Of a stretch of DNA of 64,000 nt, positions 35,749 to 43,829 are shown one piece after another. Position 1 is the first letter of the stretch. The number at the start of each line of letters is the position of its first letter. Location: the NCBI RefSeq assembly GCF_014295035.1, contig NZ_CP060404.1:2134501-2198500 (forward strand). Direction: 5' to 3'. Origin of the DNA: Streptomyces buecherae. GTDB lineage: Bacteria; Actinomycetota; Actinomycetes; Streptomycetales; Streptomycetaceae. A program made the translations under genes and the position numbers. The notes below the pieces were generated by a model, which worked only from the letters and a program-made list of their open reading frames with translations, was not told the origin of the DNA and searched no databases.

Positions 35749-38366
35749 CCGGGCAGACACCGCGGCCGCTGCTGCCCGTGGTCGACCACCACGGCGACCG
35801 TCGCCGAGTCCGTGACCGCCTGGAGCTGCTCGAAGCCCTCACCCAGGCGCCCACGGTTGACACGTTCTACCGCGATGATCTGATCAGGATCCCGCCGCGC
35901 CACGAGGTCTACGGCTGGCAGTGCGCCGTCGAGGTCTGCCGGACGCCGTTCACAACGGGCAAGGACCTGTGCAGCGCCCATCAGACAGATTGGCACCGCG
36001 TTCGCCGTGAGCAACCCGACCTGAGCCGGTTCTCCTATGCCCGGACCGCCGGGCCGCTGCACTCCACGGAGTCGACTTCGGAACCGGCCACCTGCCGGAT
36101 CTGTCCCGAGCGACCGGTAACCAACATGCTCAGGCAGCTGTGTCAGCGCCACATTGGCCGGTGGAAGTTCGCCCTGACCACGGCGCCGGATCTGGACTTC
36201 GACGTCTGGCTCGCCGGCGAGGTGCCCTACCCGTCCTACGGCCAGTGCGCCGCGGCGGTCTGTCTGTCCTGGGCCCGCGGCCCGATGAGGCTGTGTTTGG
36301 CGCACGAGCGGCAGTACTCGGCCGACGGACGGCCTGGCCAGGCAACGTTGCCCGGCAAATGGTTCGCCTATGAGCAGGTCGGACGCCCGGTCCCGGTGTT
36401 CTACGACGACGAGGGCGCCTTCCGGGCCTGGTGCTCGCAGGTGGCGGCCGCGACACGGGCTGGGCAGGTCAACCTCCGGGGGCTTCCTCCGCTGGTCAGG
36501 GCCGAGATCCGGTGGGGGATGATCGCGCACGCTCAGCGTTCCCAGCACACCGTGTGGCCGCTGCAGTGGCTCCAGCGGATCGCGGATGCCGCCCGCGCCG
36601 AACGGGTCACCTCACTGTTCGACGAGAGTCTGTCCACCTCACGGCTGGCCCGGCGCGGTCAGCTGGTGGTCGAGGAGATCCGTCGCCACCTCCAGCTCGT
36701 CTACTTCACCCGGGCCGACAGCAGGGAACTGGGCTACATCGACACCGAGCACTTCGGAGTCCGTTTCCGACACCGTCTCAGCCACTTCGACCTGACCCAG
36801 ATCTCGCAGCGATGGCTGCGTGACCTGCTCTGGGACCACCTTGCCGCCCGGCTGGATGATCCCGCCGGATCACGCAGCAGCACCCCGTTCGATGCCTGCC
36901 GCCGGTCCTGCATCGAGCTGGGTGCGTTCTTGTCCGTCGCCGCGCCGGAAGGCGGGCACGATCCGCGGCTGCTCGGCGAGGAACACATGAAGCGGTTCGT
37001 CGCCGATCACCGCAACCGCGCCCGCGAGGGCCTGCCCCACCTGGGAGTCTGCCACCCCTACAAGGACAAGCCCAGCAAGGTCACCGACGTCTCGCTGAAA
37101 TTCGTGTTCAACTACAGCCGGCTCGTCCTCCGCGAAGCTCTGGACAACGGGCAGGCCGAACGCGTCGGGCTCTCCCGGGCCTTCATCACCGCCCTCCCTC
37201 ACGGAGGCGGGAACGGGGTGGCCCAGCGCAAACGCAGCCCGTTCAGTGACGATGTCGCGCGAGCCCTGGCCGACGACGCCAACCTGCAACAGCTGACCGT
37301 CAGTTACGACTCCCACGACCGCGGGGTGCGCGACGTCTGGGAAACCTTGGTCTTCAGCGGGCGCCGCTGCGGGGAGGTACTCGAACTGCGGCTGGAGTGC
37401 ATCGGCCGCTACGGGAATCTGCCCCTGCTCTGGCACGACCAGACGAAGGTCGGCAACTACGACGAGGCGATCAGGATCCCCGAGCGGATCTACCAGCGGA
37501 TCCGTGAACGCCAGCGGATCACACTCGGCAGGTTCGAGGATCGTCACGCTCGCCAGCCCACGCCCGCGGAGCGCAAGCAACTCGCCCTGTTCCCCAGCCA
37601 TGTCCGCAACCCCATGGGAAACCGCGCGATCTCCTACACCTTCTTCCACTCCTGCTTCTCCCGCTGGATCAACGAGCTGGACCTCGGCTCATGCGTCCCG
37701 CACCAGGCCCGCCACACGCTGGCGACCAACCTGCTGCGGCACGGCGCCGGGCTCCACCACATTCGTAAATACCTCGGTCAGGTGTCGGTACGCATGGCCG
37801 AGCACTACGCGAAGGTCGCCAGCTCCGAGATCGAGGACGTCCTTCAGCACGTCTGGGTGGCCGGCCCCGGCGCCGCCACACCCGGCAAGCTCCTCGCCTC
37901 GCCTAGCGAAGGGATGAGCCGCACGCAGGCGGAAGCCCTGGCCCTGGACCTCTCACGCCGGTCCACCCCGGCCGAGGGCGGGTTCTGCACCTTCCAGCCC
38001 GTCGTCGACGGCGGCGAATGCCCCTGGAAACTCAATTGCGAGGGTTGCGACAAGTTCGTCATGTCGGGCGCTGATCTTCTCTACTGGCGCCGCAAGCGTG
38101 AGCAGTGGAGATCCATCGCCGAGCGAGCCCCGGACGATGCGACGGCCGACTACCTGCACCAGGTCTTCGAGCCCACTGACCGGGCCATCGACGGGCTGGA
38201 GAAGGCCCTGGGCGGTCTCGGTCTCCTCGACCAGGCTCTCGCCCTGGACCTGCGTCGGCCCCAGGACTACTTCGGCCGCATCTGGAGCACCGCGTTCCGG
38301 GCCACGGACCTCGCTGCTGCCGCCGAAGACGCCCTCGACACCGACTGGCCCGAGGAGGACGAATGA
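35745..38366 (+). CDS. Large tyrosine recombinase, TnpB-like, with N-terminal Cys/His fingers
   Basis: 873 residues. The N-terminus has three similar Cys/His clusters: C60-x4-C65-x10-C76-x2-H79, C117-x2-C120-x12-C133-x2-H136 and C168-x4-C173-x10-C184-x2-H187, spaced ~50 residues apart. The recombinase domain carries Arg541 (GRRCGEVLEL), H653-x-x-R656 (PHQARHTLAT), the IRKYLGQVSV turn and Tyr688 (AEHYAKV). After it comes a further cluster (CPWKLNCEGCDKF), as in Tn554-type TnpB proteins. It is longer than Tn554 TnpB (~630 residues) because of the N-terminal finger region. ATGA overlaps on both sides. Confidence 0.88.
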   Translation: MTGQTPRPLLPVVDHHGDRRRVRDRLELLEALTQAPTVDTFYRDDLIRIPPRHEVYGWQCAVEVCRTPFTTGKDLCSAHQTDWHRVRREQPDLSRFSYARTAGPLHSTESTSEPATCRICPERPVTNMLRQLCQRHIGRWKFALTTAPDLDFDVWLAGEVPYPSYGQCAAAVCLSWARGPMRLCLAHERQYSADGRPGQATLPGKWFAYEQVGRPVPVFYDDEGAFRAWCSQVAAATRAGQVNLRGLPPLVRAEIRWGMIAHAQRSQHTVWPLQWLQRIADAARAERVTSLFDESLSTSRLARRGQLVVEEIRRHLQLVYFTRADSRELGYIDTEHFGVRFRHRLSHFDLTQISQRWLRDLLWDHLAARLDDPAGSRSSTPFDACRRSCIELGAFLSVAAPEGGHDPRLLGEEHMKRFVADHRNRAREGLPHLGVCHPYKDKPSKVTDVSLKFVFNYSRLVLREALDNGQAERVGLSRAFITALPHGGGNGVAQRKRSPFSDDVARALADDANLQQLTVSYDSHDRGVRDVWETLVFSGRRCGEVLELRLECIGRYGNLPLLWHDQTKVGNYDEAIRIPERIYQRIRERQRITLGRFEDRHARQPTPAERKQLALFPSHVRNPMGNRAISYTFFHSCFSRWINELDLGSCVPHQARHTLATNLLRHGAGLHHIRKYLGQVSVRMAEHYAKVASSEIEDVLQHVWVAGPGAATPGKLLASPSEGMSRTQAEALALDLSRRSTPAEGGFCTFQPVVDGGECPWKLNCEGCDKFVMSGADLLYWRRKREQWRSIAERAPDDATADYLHQVFEPTDRAIDGLEKALGGLGLLDQALALDLRRPQDYFGRIWSTAFRATDLAAAAEDALDTDWPEEDE

Positions 38367-38944
38367 CGACGACAGTGCCCGCGGCCCGCACGTCGAACGC
38401 GCTTGAGGCCCGACGCCGCAAAACCCAGGCGGCCTTGGAGCGGATCCAGGCCGTGCTGGAGCAGCTGGCAGGAGCGAAGAGGCCCATCACGATGGCCGCC
38501 GTCGCCCGCCAGGCCGATGTCTCCCGCACCTTCCTCTACGAGCACGCCGAAGCCAGGGCTCTCGTCGCGGAAGCGGTCAGCCGGGCTGCCGGCCGCCGCG
38601 TCCAGGACCGCCGAGCCGAATCCGAGGCCATCGAGGCTTCCTGGCGGGAACGCGCCCTGAACGCCGAGGAGGCCCTCAAGGCCGCCCACGACGAGATCCG
38701 CACGCAACGCGAACGGATCGGCGACCTCCTCGGCCAGGTCAAAGATCTTCAGACCCAGTGGAGCGAAGAGGACATCGTCCGGGTCACCACCGACAACGCC
38801 AACCTCACCCGCCGAGCTCGCCGACTAGCGGCCGAGAACAAGTCGCTGACCGACAAGCTCGCCGCCGCCCGCGACAACGTCCGCTTCGCCGACAAGCGCA
38901 TCGCCGACCTCGAAGTTCAACTCACCGAACGGGAGCTTTCATGA
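38363..38944 (+). CDS. TnpC-like accessory protein (DUF6262 type)
   Basis: 193 residues. An N-terminal HTH resembles TetR-type motifs (PITMAAVARQADVSRTFLYEHAEA). A long charged coiled coil follows from about residue 75 to the end (heptads in NAEEALKAAHDEIRTQRERIGDLLGQV and later). It has no recombinase residues. In Tn554-type systems the third small protein helps orientation or efficiency of transposition; that role is assumed here. ATGA-coupled to the recombinase upstream. Confidence 0.8.
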   Translation: MTTTVPAARTSNALEARRRKTQAALERIQAVLEQLAGAKRPITMAAVARQADVSRTFLYEHAEARALVAEAVSRAAGRRVQDRRAESEAIEASWRERALNAEEALKAAHDEIRTQRERIGDLLGQVKDLQTQWSEEDIVRVTTDNANLTRRARRLAAENKSLTDKLAAARDNVRFADKRIADLEVQLTERELS

Positions 38945-39102
38945 CCAGAGCCTGCCGAGACGTTCCACGCCCTCCGAGGCCCGGTCACCGTCGAAACCTC
39001 CACCCGATCGAGCGACACCGTCGTGCTCCACATCCCGGACATGTTCGCTATGTTTTCTCCCAGGTCACAGACCCTTCCGCAGCTCGCTCAGCCGGAAAAC
39101 GT
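38945..39102. other. Right end of the element, non-coding or coding remnant
   Basis: About 155 bp between the tnpC-like stop and the junction. The tnpC frame stays open after its stop and reads PEPAETFHALRGPVTVETS with Streptomyces-like codons, but has no start. It may be a degraded gene or read-through tail. The ATGTTCGCTATGT copy lies at 39041-39053. Confidence 0.4.
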
Positions 39103-40083
39103 CAGAAAAAGGACCCCGTTGTGGGCCAGCGAAACGGCACCCGGTCGAGGGATGCCGGTGCCTCCGCCCACCAGTGAGGCCATCGTCGCGGAGTGGTGCG
39201 GAGCGCAGTACGGCGGTACGTCCAGGAGTGGCTTGCCCGGCGGGAGGACGCCTGCCACGGAGTGCACCGCGGTGACCTCGAGCGCCTCGTCCCGCGTGAG
39301 CGGCGGCAACAACCCCGGCAGCCGCTCCGCCAGCATCGTCTTGCCCGCGCCCGGAGGACCCTTGAGATAGATGTGGTGCCCGCCGGCCGCCGCCACCTCC
39401 AGGGCCTTACGGGCACCCTGCTGACCTGCCACGTCGGCCATGTCGAGCCGCCGGGCGGGCCCGGCGCGACCGACCGTGCCCGTACCCGCACCGGCGCCCG
39501 GCAGCACGAGGCCCGCCAGCATGGGATCGGGCCGCCCCTGGTCCGGCTCCTCCGCCTCCTCGGGCACCGGCGCATCGGTCAGGATGGCCACCAACTGGCG
39601 CAGGCTGCGCACGCCCAGCACGGAGACGCCCGGCACCAGCATCGCCTCGGCCGCGGTCTGCTCCGGGACGACGACCTGTCGGTACCCCGCGTCAGCGGCG
39701 GCGAGCACGGCCGGCAGCACGCCGCGCACCGGTCGCACCCGTCCGTCCAACCCCAGTTCGCCGATCATCATCAGGTCGGCGATCTCCCGTGGGTCGATGA
39801 ACTCGGCCGCGGCGAGGACGGCGCAGGCCACTGCGAGGTCGAATCCGCTGCCGGCCTTGGGCACGGAGGCGGGGCTCAGCCCCACCGTGAGCTTCTTCTG
39901 CGGCCACTCGGCACCCGAGTTCACGACGGCCGCCCGAACCCGGTCCCGGCTCTCGGACAGGCTCTTGTCCGGCAGCCCCACCAGCGTGAACGCCGCCACG
40001 CCCGGCTCCAGATCCGCCTGCACCTCGACCACGACCCCCTCGACGCCGACGAGCGCCACCGAGCACGTGCGAGCGAAGCCCAT
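39088..40083 (-). pseudogene. yifB: YifB/ComM-family Mg-chelatase-like ATPase, N-terminal fragment
   Basis: Starts at ATG 40083 with the family N-terminus FARTCSVALVGVEGVVVEVQADLEPG. It contains the Lon-protease-like domain and the Walker A GPPGAGKT in the Mg-chelatase domain. It runs through GAVSLAHNGVLFL and then hits the element: the next codons TFSG and the stop at 39088 are element sequence. The Walker B Asp-Glu and everything after is lost, so the fragment cannot hydrolyse ATP normally. ATG 40083 overlaps the yraN stop (TGATG). Confidence 0.93.
39091..39100 (-). repeat. Right terminal inverted repeat
   Basis: GCCGGAAAAC, the perfect reverse complement of the left end. It is followed by GT and then the shared CAG and host sequence. 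Confidence 0.85.
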
Positions 40084-40583
40084 CAGGACACCCCCCGCAC
40101 GTGCTCGACGGCCGGCGCGCCACGGTCCGGCAGCCGCACGCCCACCACGTCGATGCGCACCCCGCCGGCCGGCGGCCCGCCGTACCGCTCCAGCCAACGG
40201 GCGGCGAGCCGGCGCAGGCGCTCGGCCTTGGCCTGGCCAATGGCGGCCATCGGGTCCTCGTACGCACCCGCTCTGCGGGTCTTCACCTCGCAGATGACCA
40301 GCGCGTCGCCGTCCAGGGCCACGATGTCGATCTCGCCCTCGCGGCAGCGCCAGTTGCGCGCCAGGACGAGCATCCCGGCTGCCACCAGACGCCTCACCGC
40401 CAGGTTCTCGCCGTAGGCGCCGAGGGCGCGGCGGGCCGACGAGGGGCGGGGTCGATCAGCGGTGGCGGGCCAGGTCCCGGGCACCGGGGGTGGTGGCGCG
40501 GGCGGGGCGAGGCTGGGGCGTGGCGCCCCGGCCTCGCTGGGCGCGGGGTGTGCGGGGGATCGTTTCCGGGATGTTCGCGGCAT
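40083..40583 (-). CDS. yraN: YraN (UPF0102) family nuclease-fold protein
   Basis: 166 residues. The C-terminal ~115 residues are the UPF0102 domain of the restriction-endonuclease-like fold: [53 protein letters not shown], with the catalytic-like E-x-D and E-V-K residues. The first ~50 residues are Pro/Ala-rich. ATG 40583 was chosen because GGAGGT lies seven bases upstream. That ribosome-binding site is inside a 10-bp hairpin. In many bacteria it is encoded beside yifB and dprA, as here. Confidence 0.9.
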   Translation of the reverse strand: MPRTSRKRSPAHPAPSEAGAPRPSLAPPAPPPPVPGTWPATADRPRPSSARRALGAYGENLAVRRLVAAGMLVLARNWRCREGEIDIVALDGDALVICEVKTRRAGAYEDPMAAIGQAKAERLRRLAARWLERYGGPPAGGVRIDVVGVRLPDRGAPAVEHVRGVS

Positions 40584-40591
40584 GAGTAGTA

Positions 40592-40616
40592 CCTCCGGCA
40601 CTGACGGTGCCGGAGG
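40592..40616 (-). promoter_or_regulatory. Hairpin that includes the yraN Shine-Dalgarno sequence
   Basis: On the minus strand CCTCCGGCAC pairs with GTGCCGGAGG (10 bp, 5-base loop). The 3' arm is the GGAGG of the yraN ribosome-binding site. It may end the upstream transcript, block yraN translation, or both. Confidence 0.65.
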
Positions 40617-40720
40617 GGTCGCGAACTTTTGGATCTTGGTGGATGACCGGGGTGCTGGGGAAAACTCGCTCACCCATGCGAGTGAAGAAACCTTCGCTCA
40701 CCGAGTCGACGGGACAGCGG

Positions 40721-41047
40721 TCAGTTATTGAAACCGGATTCGCCCGAGGTGAGGTCCAGGTCGCTCTTGTTGAGCTCCTCGATGTTCACGTCCTTGAACG
40801 TCAGCACCCGTACCTGTTTGACGAAGCGCGCCGGCCGGTACATGTCCCAGACCCACGCGTCCGCCATGGAGACCTCGAAGAAGACCTCGCCCTGGACCGA
40901 GTGCACCTGCATCTCGTAGTCGTTGGTGAGGTAGAAACGCCGCTCGGTCTCGATCACGTATTTGAACAGACCGACGACGTCGCGGTACTCCCGGTAGAGC
41001 TTCAGCTCCATCTCGGTCTCGTACTTTTCGAGGTCCTCGGCACTCAT
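40721..41047 (-). CDS. DUF2469 family protein
   Basis: 108 residues, highly conserved among actinobacteria (MSAEDLEKYETEMELKLYREYRDVVGLFKYVIETERRFYLTNDYE). It is compact, acidic and has no membrane segment. The function is not established. ATG 41047 has GGGGAA upstream; the open frame extends further but without conservation. Same strand as the NUDIX gene, 39 bp apart, at the end of the rplS-sip-nudix run. Confidence 0.9.
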   Translation of the reverse strand: MSAEDLEKYETEMELKLYREYRDVVGLFKYVIETERRFYLTNDYEMQVHSVQGEVFFEVSMADAWVWDMYRPARFVKQVRVLTFKDVNIEELNKSDLDLTSGESGFNN

Positions 41048-41086
41048 GGCATGTTCCCCTTCAGCCGTGCGTCCCCCCATTGTGCG

Positions 41087-41602
41087 TCAGACGCGCTCCG
41101 TCTCCAGGACCACCGGCGCGGTAGGGGGGCCCTCGTCGAGCAACGTACGCAGCAGTTCGGCGAGCCTGGTCGGGTACACCGTCTCACGAGTGGCGAACAG
41201 TTCTTCGGCGGTCCACCATCGAAGCCCGGCGACGCTGCGCCGCTCCAGGTCGGTCTGACCGGCGGTGCGGGTCCGCGTCTGCTCCGTCCTGGCCAGGTAG
41301 TACCACTCGTCCTGGTCCCATCGGCGCCCGTCGAACGGGAAGGAGCACACCCGCTGCCAGATCACCGGGCCCAGTCGTACGTCGGTGATCCCGGTCTCCT
41401 CGGCCAGCTCCCGCAGCGCCGCCTGCTCGCGGGTCTCCCCCGCCTCGACGCCGCCACCGGGGGTGAACCACCAGGTGGACGACGGATCGTGTGGCTCGTA
41501 TCCGTGCATCAGCAGGATGCGGTCGTCGGGGCCCAGCAGGATCACCCTCGCGACCTTGCGCAGTCCGGGCCCGGCCGAGCCCTCCCGTATGCCGTCAGCC
41601 AC
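41087..41602 (-). CDS. NUDIX hydrolase
   Basis: 171 residues with a complete Nudix box: GGGVEAGETREQAALRELAEETGI (G-x5-E-x7-REUXEEXGU). It probably hydrolyses a nucleoside diphosphate derivative. S. lividans has a mutT-like gene at the same place after the sip cluster. GTG 41602 was chosen: it overlaps the sipZ stop by 8 bases, giving coupling. Upstream in-frame ATG 41647 lies deep in sipZ. Substrate unknown. Confidence 0.88.
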   Translation of the reverse strand: MADGIREGSAGPGLRKVARVILLGPDDRILLMHGYEPHDPSSTWWFTPGGGVEAGETREQAALRELAEETGITDVRLGPVIWQRVCSFPFDGRRWDQDEWYYLARTEQTRTRTAGQTDLERRSVAGLRWWTAEELFATRETVYPTRLAELLRTLLDEGPPTAPVVLETERV

Positions 41603-42557
41603 CGTTCTTCGCCGTTCCTTCCCTGCCCCGTCCGGGCCGGCCCGCACCGTCGCCTCGCGCCGGTCTGCTTCCCGGAGCCTGCGCGCCCGGCGCCGCCGTT
41701 CCGTGCTCCGTGCCGCTGGCCCTCGTGCCCGCCCCGCGTCCGGGGGGCGTCCGCTGGGTGGGCGGCGCGGCCCCGGTGCCGCGCGGGGCGCCGCTCCGTG
41801 CCCCGTGCTCCGTGCCCCGTGTGGCGCCGCTACGTGGCTTGCCCTTGCCGCCCCTACGGTTCGCGATCGGGCCGTAGGCGGCCCCTCCGAGGATGAGTAC
41901 GGCGCCGGCCACCACCATGCCGGTGATCAGGCTCAGCGGCCCGCGCTGCGAGACCCCGCCCGGCAGCTCGTCGAAGCCCGACGCCTGCTCCAACATCCCC
42001 AGGGAACCCAGGGGCCAGACCGCCGCCTCCACCCGCGCTTGGACGGCGGTCCGCGGTACGGCGCCCTGGTCGCCGTCTGCCAGGTGGCCTCGGGAGTCGA
42101 CCGAGGTGTCCCGGTTGTCGCCGAGCAGGAAGAGCTGGTCCCGGGGCACCGTCGCGGAGAACACGGTCGGCGAGGCCGGGCCCTGGCGCTCCAGGTACGG
42201 CTCCTCGATGGCCTTGCCGTTGACCGTGAGGCGCCCCTGCTTGTCGCAGCAGGCGACCTTGTCGCCACCGACCCCGACCACGCGCTTGACCATCGGCAGG
42301 TCGCTCCACACCTGGTCGCGGAAGACGACGACGTCCCCCCGGCGCACGTCGTCGCCGTCAACGCGCTCGGCGAGGACCCGATCGTCCTTGGCGATGGTCG
42401 GTGCCATGGAGTCGGTGGGCACGGCGTACGGCTTGTACAGCACGGCGCCCCAGGCGAAGCCGCCGAGGAAGAGCACGCAGCCAAGTGCCACCGCCAGCCC
42501 CGACACCACGCTGCCGCGACGGCTGTGGCCGTCGCTCGTCCGTCGTGGTCCGCCCAT
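41595..42557 (-). CDS. sipZ: Type I signal peptidase SipZ
   Basis: 320 residues. N-terminal membrane anchor (LAVALGCVLFLGGFAWGAVLY), catalytic Ser50 in VPTDSMAPT, Lys91 in MVKRVVGVGGD, box E GDNRDTSVDSR. A second helix follows at about residues 205-230 (LITGMVVAGAVLILGGAAY). It cleaves signal peptides outside the membrane. The final ~85 residues are Gly/Ala/Arg/Pro-rich and contain heptamer-type peptides (GTEHGARSG, GTEHGTA), apparently repeat-derived. Fourth gene of sipW-X-Y-Z. Confidence 0.92.
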   Translation of the reverse strand: MGGPRRTSDGHSRRGSVVSGLAVALGCVLFLGGFAWGAVLYKPYAVPTDSMAPTIAKDDRVLAERVDGDDVRRGDVVVFRDQVWSDLPMVKRVVGVGGDKVACCDKQGRLTVNGKAIEEPYLERQGPASPTVFSATVPRDQLFLLGDNRDTSVDSRGHLADGDQGAVPRTAVQARVEAAVWPLGSLGMLEQASGFDELPGGVSQRGPLSLITGMVVAGAVLILGGAAYGPIANRRGGKGKPRSGATRGTEHGARSGAPRGTGAAPPTQRTPPGRGAGTRASGTEHGTAAPGAQAPGSRPARGDGAGRPGRGREGTAKNGG

Positions 42558-42719
42558 TCCACTCCCCTGTCACCCGCCGGCGCTCCGTACGAGCCGCCCC
42601 GTGCCCCGATCGCGCCGGACGCCCCGTACGGACTCCGCAGCGGCTCCGTGCGCGCGGCGGGGCGGACCCGGCACTCAAGCCAGCACGGGTCCGCACCTTA
42701 CCCGGCGGTATGGGCGCCG

Positions 42720-43829
42720 TCAGCTCTTCAGTTCCGCCTTCTTGATCAGCCGGCGCCTGCGCCACAACACCAGGGGCAGGGCGCCGGCGAACCCGGCGAT
42801 CGTCGGCGTCATCGACGCCGCCGCGCTCAGCCCGGGCTGGTCGAAGGTGTCCGGAACCGGCAGCGTGCCCCAGCGGTTGATCGGCCACGCCTTGACGATC
42901 GCCCGGCCCACGACCTCGTCGTTCGACACGGTGCCGTTGTCCAGGTTCTGGTGGTAGCGGGAGTCGAGGGAGTCCTGACGGTGGTCGCCCATGACCCAGA
43001 TCCGGCCCTCGGGCACGTGGATCGGGCCGAACTCCTTGTCACCGCACGGAGTGTCGCCAGGGAAGATGTACGGCTCGTCCAGCGCCTTGCCGTTGACCTT
43101 GACCGGGCCGTCGTTCTTGCACTCGACCGTGTCGCCACCGACCGCGATCACGCGCTTGATCAGGTCTTTCTCCTCCGCCGACGGCATCAGGCCGATGAAG
43201 CTGAGGACCTTCTGCATGCCTTCGGCGATCGGTCCCGAGTCGGACTGCGGCGCCTCGTCCAGCCAGCCGCCCGGGTCGTGGAAGACGACGACCTCGCCGC
43301 GCTCGGGCTCCGAGCCGAACCACGGCGTGAGCTTGTCGACCAGCACCCGGTCGCCGCGCTGCAGGGTGTGCTGCATCGAGTCGGAGGGAATGGAGAACGC
43401 CTGCACCAGGAACGTCTTGATCAGCAGTGCGAGCAGCAGCGCGATACCGACGAGGAGCGGTAGCTCCTTCCAGAAGGAACGGTGCTTCGCGCGCCGGGCC
43501 CGCGCGCGCTGCTCCTCCTCGCTGGGCTCGGCGGCCGCGGTGCTGGCCTGACCGTCGGCGGGCCCCCCGGGGGTGCCCGGCTCGGCCACGGCGTCCTCCG
43601 GCTCGGTGCCCTGGGCGCCGCGCGGGCGGGCCACGTCGTCGCCGTCCGGCCCCGCACCGTCGCGGTGCTGCCGGGCCTCCTGGCCGGGCCCACCGAGACC
43701 GTCGCCCCGACCCGCGTCGTACGGGGTCTCGGCCTCGGACGCCCCGTTCACGGGTGACTCACCGGGGTGCTCGGGCCGCCTCTCGGGCTCTTCGTGTCCG
43801 GATCGTGCGCCGACCGCCAAATCCCCCAC
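42720..43829 (-). CDS. sipY: Type I signal peptidase SipY
   Basis: 369 residues from GTG 43829, chosen because AGAGGAG lies just upstream. A hydrophilic acidic Gly/Pro/Ala-rich tail (~120 residues) precedes the membrane anchor (LLVGIALLLALLIKTFLVQAF). Catalytic Ser is in IPSDSMQHTL and Lys in DLIKRVIAVGGD; box E is MGDHRQDSLDSR. A C-terminal helix (MTPTIAGFAGALPLVLW) and basic end follow. The gene begins inside sipX (overlap 71 bp). SipY is one of the main S. lividans signal peptidases. Confidence 0.92.
   Translation of the reverse strand: MGDLAVGARSGHEEPERRPEHPGESPVNGASEAETPYDAGRGDGLGGPGQEARQHRDGAGPDGDDVARPRGAQGTEPEDAVAEPGTPGGPADGQASTAAAEPSEEEQRARARRAKHRSFWKELPLLVGIALLLALLIKTFLVQAFSIPSDSMQHTLQRGDRVLVDKLTPWFGSEPERGEVVVFHDPGGWLDEAPQSDSGPIAEGMQKVLSFIGLMPSAEEKDLIKRVIAVGGDTVECKNDGPVKVNGKALDEPYIFPGDTPCGDKEFGPIHVPEGRIWVMGDHRQDSLDSRYHQNLDNGTVSNDEVVGRAIVKAWPINRWGTLPVPDTFDQPGLSAAASMTPTIAGFAGALPLVLWRRRRLIKKAELKS

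Larger units (their letters stand above)
34445..39102 (+). mobile_element. Tn554-like recombinase-trio element inserted in yifB
   Basis: A 4.66-kb insert carrying two tyrosine recombinases and a coiled-coil partner in one plus-strand operon, with no passenger genes. The ends form a perfect 10-bp inverted repeat: GTTTTCCGGC (34444-34453) and GCCGGAAAAC (39091-39100). The target bases CAG occur on both sides (34442-34444, 39103-39105). A near-identical 13-mer, ATGTTCGCcATGT/ATGTTCGCtATGT, lies near each end (34532, 39041). Gene content and order match the tnpA-tnpB-tnpC plan of Tn554. Boundaries were derived from the reading frame of the split host gene. Confidence 0.9.

Noticed and set aside
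34441..39105. Insertion in a tRNA gene, as expected for tyrosine integrases
   Set aside because: No tRNA-like sequence at either junction; both flanks are yifB coding sequence in frame.
38941..39177. Fourth element gene starting at ATGA overlap after the tnpC-like gene
   Set aside because: The frame is Arg/His/Pro-rich, runs across the right junction into yifB antisense and has poor codon bias.
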